Source: Acanthosoma haemorrhoidale
Taxonomy: Eukaryota > Arthropoda > Insecta > Hemiptera > Acanthosomatidae
Length of the DNA: 64,000 nt
Reading direction: 5' to 3'
Assembly (NCBI GenBank): GCA_930367205.1
Contig: OV884012.1
Coordinates: forward strand, 51,047,239 to 51,111,238
Shown: positions 58,953 through 64,000 of the stretch, one piece after another
Layout of the letters: every line of letters begins with the position of its first letter
Position numbering within the stretch: the stretch's first letter is position 1
Made by a program: the position numbers and the translations under genes
Notes under the pieces: generated by a model
The model's database searches: none
What the model was told of the DNA's origin: nothing
What the model saw: only the letters and a program-made list of their open reading frames with translations

Positions 58953-60221
58953 TCAGTGCCCGCCGGCCCCCGGAGGGCAACACCGAGGCGGACGCCGGGA
59001 GACAGCGCCAAACCCAGGCCTCCCCATCACAGAGGGCACAGACCCAGCGCGCCCCCCAGCCCCCGCCACGGGTCCACCCCCCGCAGCCGCCATAGTCATC
59101 GCCTTGGGGCCATCCTTTGGAGTTGGCAAATTCGTCATAGCGATCCCCTTCGACTCCTCCACCTCGGGATCGCTCCTTGCTTCCTCCACCTTATCAGCCG
59201 CCTTTCTCTCCTGTACTACTTTCAGCGGCTTCTTCTTATCCAATACCCTGAGAGCGACCTTAGTGAACCCATAGTTCAGCTTAAGCTTCCGCTTCTCAAG
59301 GTATTCCATGCTAGTCTCTGGGGCAGACAGGATCGCAAAGAAGCCATGCTTCTCCACCTTGGTGCCCAGGAGTCTCCATAATCCAATATCAGGTACCCTA
59401 GAGTTTTGGGTCCTGATCCTCTTCATGAAATGTCCTTCCAGAGGCATTTCTCCTGTAATGAAGGTTCCTACCTTCACGATTTTATGAAGCTCCTCTACCT
59501 TTCCTACACGGAGCTCCAGATCCCCACTGATGTTAAAATTGGGTACTATAATCGACAACCAGTCCTTGGTCTCCTGGTTGTCGCAGATTATGACACAGGC
59601 TCCCACATGTGGGTAAATTCCGCTGAATTCAGCCTGTGCCCCTTTCTCTTCTTCCAGCTGATCGACAAATTTCATCAGCTGGCCCTTCATTTCCTCGCAA
59701 TTCTCCTTCGTCAGCTGAGTGGACGGATATCCACTAGGGATAATCGCCACCCTGCTTCCTCCGGCAGCAATCGCGTAGGATCCAATACTAGCATCCCCAC
59801 TCCTATGCCTCTTTGCCGTAGGCGCAGAGGTACCGGGTGAGGACCTAATCCTTTTCTCTGGAGCGCACCCAGACCCTGCCGTATTCCCGGACCCCGAAGG
59901 TCCTGGAAGTCCGGCCGGATCCTCAGTTGGCCCTCCAGCCAACATTGCCCTCCTCCACTTCTTCCTCTGGGCTCCAGAGAACTTGTGCTTGGAGGTCTCG
60001 CCTGCATCCTTGGATGCAGTGTCCCTACCAGGCGCCAAGCTCTCTGGCTCCATTACCAGTCCGCTTACCTCCTCTACAAGCGTCGCAAGCGAGCTCATAG
60101 AGGCTTCGTCGTCCACTACCTCAGCGCCAAGGTCCATTGAAGGCCCCTGGGCTGAGTCCTCTCCGCTGATCAAGCTGACCAGCTCCTCCATGTCTTTATT
60201 ATTAGTTGTTGTAGTACTCAT
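58953..60221 (-). CDS. LOA/I-type ORF1, intact 422-residue protein with a DUF4780-like domain
   Basis: ATG at 60221 (MSTTTTNNKD) to TGA at 58953, with no break. Residues 1-70 are acidic and Ser/Thr-rich. Residues 84-143 hold basic clusters (QRKKWRRAM, EKRIRSS, AKRHRSG) that could serve nuclear entry or RNA binding. Residues about 160-325 resemble the DUF4780 domain of insect retroelement proteins (CVIICDNQETKDWLSIIVPN, LELRVGKVEEL, then FGF-like FFAILSAPETSMEYL). The tail is Gly/Ala/Pro-rich. No zinc knuckle is present, in contrast to the Jockey ORF1. The intact frame next to a broken ORF2 points to recent loss of activity. DUF4780 is assigned from memory of its motifs. Confidence 0.82.
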   Translation of the reverse strand: MSTTTTNNKDMEELVSLISGEDSAQGPSMDLGAEVVDDEASMSSLATLVEEVSGLVMEPESLAPGRDTASKDAGETSKHKFSGAQRKKWRRAMLAGGPTEDPAGLPGPSGSGNTAGSGCAPEKRIRSSPGTSAPTAKRHRSGDASIGSYAIAAGGSRVAIIPSGYPSTQLTKENCEEMKGQLMKFVDQLEEEKGAQAEFSGIYPHVGACVIICDNQETKDWLSIIVPNFNISGDLELRVGKVEELHKIVKVGTFITGEMPLEGHFMKRIRTQNSRVPDIGLWRLLGTKVEKHGFFAILSAPETSMEYLEKRKLKLNYGFTKVALRVLDKKKPLKVVQERKAADKVEEARSDPEVEESKGIAMTNLPTPKDGPKAMTMAAAGGGPVAGAGGRAGSVPSVMGRPGFGAVSRRPPRCCPPGAGGH

Positions 60222-60530
60222 ATTTTGTTCCCACGAAAGCGGGGGAAGTTACTCTGCAGGTACTGCCCCCTCTCCCTGCAGAGGGCATTTAATACAATGG
60301 GGTGCGCCTGGTGCCCCAAGGCATTTTTATACACCCCCTGCCATTCGGCCACAGCTCGAGCTCCTCTACACTTGGCTTGGGTGTTAAGGAGATCTCCACA
60401 TGGATTTCATGGGGAGATCCCGCCTCTGTCGTCCGCGAGTCCATCGGACTCCCCAGGGGGTACCATGTGGAGGTGACAGTAGGCGTTGGTAGGGATAGGT
60501 CAGACTGGGAGTTCACAAGCAGTAAGTAGG
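60222..60530 (-). mobile_element. 5' UTR of the LOA/I-type element
   Basis: GC-rich sequence upstream of ORF1 that falls to AT-rich DNA at about 60530-60600. It includes inverted CCACATGG / CCATGTGG copies near 60396 and 60463 that could form a stem. The exact 5' end and a target-site duplication were not found. Confidence 0.5.
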
Positions 60531-60884
60531 GCACTATTGCTTGATTCCTCCAAACCGTAGATAGATGATTCACATATTTAGGTGAACGTATTTCTTTTGC
60601 AATGTCTAACATTATTACTGTTGCATCGTTATAGTTTATATTCCAAAACTAGTCTTTAATTGATCTTATACATATAACTTGAATAAGTTTATTTTTTTAC
60701 AGTTTCGCAAGATCTTAGTTTCTTAATAGACATAAAATTTTCCTTTAGTATGGAATGAGAACAGAACTAAGATTTTTCCATATAACTCCGCATTAGTCTC
60801 ATGTGTAATGGTCTACAGAGATAATGTATTTTAAAGAAAATTTTTTTTTCATGGGTACTTTGAGAGGAAGGCTTTCTGGAGTGT

Positions 60885-61475
60885 GACTGTGTATACTAGT
60901 CCAAATCCTAAGTCTACTCTCGGAATCCAAGATCTCTCGGACCAATTTACTCCTTCCTACAAAAATGCAGCATACGATCGTTCCTTCCTCCGCTCGACTT
61001 GGAATCCTCTCCCTTCCTCCCACCCTCCTTCATCCTTAAGAACCTTCAAAACAATCCTATTCCAAAATCTCCTCACCATTCAGACAAACGCTTGAAAGTT
61101 TGGAAACGATTTATTAATTATATTATAATTTATATTTCATTGTTTACTACATTAAGGTGTTTACTTTCCATGGAGTTTACTATTGTGTATTTAACATTTA
61201 TGTTATTTTGTATGCATTAATTTCAATTAATCATTCAATGTTTTATTTTATTTTGCTGACTTCTTTGTATTACTTGTGTTTCCATACATCTCCATCCATC
61301 TATAGCTTTCTTTACTGAATGCAGTTTAAAAACTCGTATTTATTTATTTTTCACTTTTACTCTGTAATTTTTCTTTATGATTTAATAGTTCTTTTTGTTT
61401 GGCAGAAATGAAGTTGTTATCTGTTCGCCATTGTTATTCATTATGGACTTTTTTCTGGAATAAAAATTATTTTAT
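60885..61475 (+). pseudogene. Non-LTR RT C-terminal remnant and 3' UTR
   Basis: A frame at 60885-61095 reads LGIQDLSDQF.., then YDRSFLRSTWNPLPSS and SSLRTFKTILFQNLL, the form of the C-terminal end of insect RT proteins (aromatic W-N-x-LP motif, then FK-x-x-LF). AT-rich sequence follows, ending near GGAATAAAAATT at 61457-61468, which may be a polyadenylation site. The upstream RT is missing. The family is uncertain and may be that of the remnant at 15880. Confidence 0.45.
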
Positions 61476-62229
61476 AGTCAAATATATTTTGTGCGAAACT
61501 TTTTCTTTTTGTATGGCCAAGTTATAACAGTATAATTTAATCATTGCTAGATTCATCATAGACCTCCAACTAAATACATTGGTAGTGATTAATAGAAAAT
61601 GCCAGTATATGAGGGAAGAGGTTTGGGCTTGGGTAGGGAAGAATATTCTAGAGGCGAGGACACTCGGGAAGAGAGGACAGATTGCCCGGCCACAGCTCTA
61701 AATATTTCCCCCGCCTCGGACCGCATTGCATTTTTCATTCGTTCCGCCAGATGTATGTGTCTCCCTTCCCAGCTACATCTTATTTAGTTCTTGCACAGCC
61801 GTGGCCTGGCTGGAGAGTCGGATCTGAATCTATATCAGGCGATATTTTATCATGTTAGGGAGATTTCATATTTAGAGTGGACCTGATGAAAAAATGGAAA
61901 ACGTCTTAAATAAGTGGCTAGATCGGAGTGGATATCGCCCCTTTATAGTTTCTGGTATTGATCTCATTGTAGGAATAGTACGAAACAATCATCGATTCAT
62001 TTATTTAAGGATAAATCCTCATAGTCCTTAATTATATGCCATAAAAGCATTTAATATATAACGAGAAATAAGAATTAATAATGAAATAATCAGGCACGGA
62101 AAAGAAACGACGTTATTACAATCGAGAAATAAAATGAGTGTGGAACCTCTGTTATTCTTTTGGGAATTAGTATAGACTCCTATGTTAGCAGATATTACTT
62201 AACCTATGAAGTATTTTAGTATATTTTAC
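61476..62229. other. Non-coding stretch with a GC-richer patch
   Basis: 61600-61800 is GC-richer, with no recognised coding frame or element. The rest is AT-rich. Confidence 0.45.
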
Positions 62230-62803
62230 AAGTCGAACTATCTAATCCTTCCAATCAAAAATCCTAAGAACAATAGTTAATTCCCCTTATTACGACAGCA
62301 ACAAAACCCTCCATAACGATCATAATATACCTTACATTCTTGCGTTCATCTCAACCAAGTTTATGAAATAGTAACATATCCAACCACCCTAATACCCTAG
62401 CAGAGTCATTACACTGCGCCCCTCATCCCTATAATCCTCCTCGCAGACTAAAACGACAGTGGCCTTAAGACATGCTATAAATAGGTGACAGTGGGAGTCC
62501 TAGCAACGGGCAGTTTCTCCAAACATGTCCTGAACTTTTGTGGCTCTCGCGCTCTTTGTCAGCCTCCACTGGCTTGTGTCCAGTGACGCGACTGACGGAG
62601 AAGTGGAGGGAATCCCCCAGGACTCCACTTCCTCTTTCGTACGCGAGGAAGATGACAACCATGTGGGTTTGGGAGGTATCTGGGTGTTTGTAAATACTGT
62701 ATGAATGAGCAAGTGAATGAAAATTATGGTGTGAATGAGAATATTTATGACAATCACTTATTGGTAAATAAGGCAAATTGTAATTTTATCACAATAAAGA
62801 TGT
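62230..62803 (+). mobile_element. Family A-J, copy F: end of RT plus 3' UTR
   Basis: Starts at AAGTCGAAC, the point equivalent to the WGT-KKS(N/K)I region of RT, with a small deletion, then continues through the end of ORF2 (decayed) to the family 3' UTR and AATAAAG at 62793-62799. Flanks TTTTAGTATATTTTA (about 62212) and TTTTAATATATATTA (about 62804) look like a decayed duplication. Confidence 0.85.
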
Positions 62804-62908
62804 TTTAATATATATTAAAAACTAAGAGGTGACAACAAATGATCCATTTGGTTTCAGAATAATAGAAATATATCCTAAAATCTATTTTTGTCACACACTA
62901 CGTTTTAT

Positions 62909-63214
62909 ATATATATATATACTCCTTTATTGTGCTATAATTACAATCTGCCTTTTATAAGGCAATAAGTAATAAGATAAATGCTCTCATTCTTACCATA
63001 TTTACAGTTCATCATTCACTCGCTCATTCACACAATATTTACAGACAGCCCAGAGACCTCCCAAATCCACATGCGAAGAGAAAGCGGAGTCTTGGGAACT
63101 CCCCCACGCTGCTCCGTCAGCCGCGTCACTGGATGCTAGCCAGTGGAGGCTGACCAAGAGTGCGAGAGCCACAGACGCTCAGGACATGATTGGAGAAATT
63201 GGCCATTGGCAGGA
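62909..63214 (-). mobile_element. Family A-J, copy H: 306-bp 3'-end insertion with 12-bp target-site duplication
   Basis: Minus-strand copy from TCCTGCCAATGGCC (plus 63214) to AATAAAG (plus 62925-62931 as CTTTATT), followed by a short TA-rich tail. A perfect 12-bp duplication, ACTACGTTTTAT, flanks it at 62897-62908 and 63215-63226. It faces copy F across about 100 bases, forming a large inverted repeat. Confidence 0.9.
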
Positions 63215-63226
63215 ACTACGTTTTAT

Positions 63227-64000
63227 GAATATTTATTTATAGCAGCTGAGTAATATCACAATCCCAAGAATAAACCAGCTTTTCTCCTTCAAATGGAAAA
63301 GATTTCTTAAATATATATGTATAGGTACAATTTGTAGGATTTTTACATATACTGGTAAAATTGACATACATACTTCTGTGAAAGTACATTTTTGAACCTA
63401 GTTGCCACGATTGCTCCTACTTTTCTTATGTGACGATCCCTGAGTCACTAAGGGTCAGTATTTGTAGAGAGAGGTTGGATGGGCAGAGAACTTAAAAGGC
63501 ACACAAGGTAAATATTTTACGATTTGAAATAAATCATTTATCTGGTATCACCGGTGCGGTTCAATCCATCAGTGAGATTAATATTTAGTTGAATAACTGT
63601 ATTCAGCTGGTAGTTTTTGGTTTTCTCTTGTCAGCCATTGTTCAATATTTATTATAAAAATTTAATAACCACCAGCTATTAGGCAATAAAAAGGCTCAGG
63701 AGAGTATTTATTTATTTCTGTTTGTTTAATACTATACCCTGATGACTCATTAGCCGTAACAAAACAATTCAACAGGAATCCGTAACAACTATTGGTTTAT
63801 ATTTAGGTTGAGGGGGGTTATTTGGTATTGGAATTCTAGTTTATTCTCCCACCAATTATTGGGGTTGAGAATTTCAACACCTAAGCGAGTCTCGAACTTA
63901 TTTCCGGATTCTGGCAGCAACAGTCAGGCTTCTGTTGCTTTTTGTCAGTGTCTGACCACACAAATAGGTATCAGAGTTGATGGCAAAGGTATTCTGATGC
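63227..64000. other. AT-rich non-coding stretch
   Basis: Nothing supportable was seen to the right edge. Confidence 0.5.

Noticed and set aside
58915..60476. Several long plus-strand ORFs (119, 141, 144, 134 codons)
   Set aside because: They are antisense shadows of the GC-rich ORF1 of the LOA/I-type element.

Overview
The window is AT-rich animal nuclear DNA, most likely arthropod and probably insect. The evidence is several insect-type non-LTR retrotransposon families, GA and AT microsatellites, long AT-rich stretches without coding signal, and no compact gene arrangement. No host protein-coding gene, rRNA or tRNA could be supported. Nearly all recognisable coding sequence comes from retroelements. 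The species could not be determined.

Layout. At 3-2630 lies the 3' part of a Jockey-clade element with an intact reading frame (end of the endonuclease plus full reverse transcriptase), a 3' UTR rich in stem-loops and a 30-A tail. A tiny 5'-truncated relative with a target-site duplication lies at 36889-37039. From 2631 to about 17640 the DNA is mostly empty. It holds two GA microsatellites, an LTR-like repeat, two RT remnants (12110, 15880) and a decayed copy of a repetitive protein family carrying an 'HALSGC' motif (14660-15236). From 17640 to 22436 is a badly decayed Jockey-like element (copy B) whose ORF1 is split by an LTR-like repeat. From 22437 to 48540 the DNA is mainly featureless and AT-rich, broken by short 3' fragments of the same family (copies C, D, E, I, J). 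At 48540-52463 is the best copy of that family (copy A, minus strand), with recognisable ORF1, an unbroken endonuclease and a frameshifted RT. At 55286 to about 60530 (minus strand) is a nearly full-length LOA/I-type element: intact ORF1, endonuclease, RT, RNase H and a (TAA)n tail. The right end holds a further RT C-terminal remnant and an inverted pair of family 3' ends (copies F and H).

How the pieces work together. In the autonomous elements ORF1 encodes an RNA-binding protein and ORF2 an endonuclease plus RT (plus RNase H in the LOA/I type) for target-primed insertion. One family (copies A-J) left ten 3' ends here that stop just after an AATAAAG-like signal instead of a poly(A) tail. Two of these insertions carry perfect 12-bp target-site duplications, and two start at almost the same internal position, which hints at a short non-autonomous derivative. 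Other points worth following are an extra three residues in the LOA/I RT active site, two candidate recursive splice sites in the 25-26 kb region, and a three-copy LTR-like repeat. All boundaries were read by eye without alignment software.
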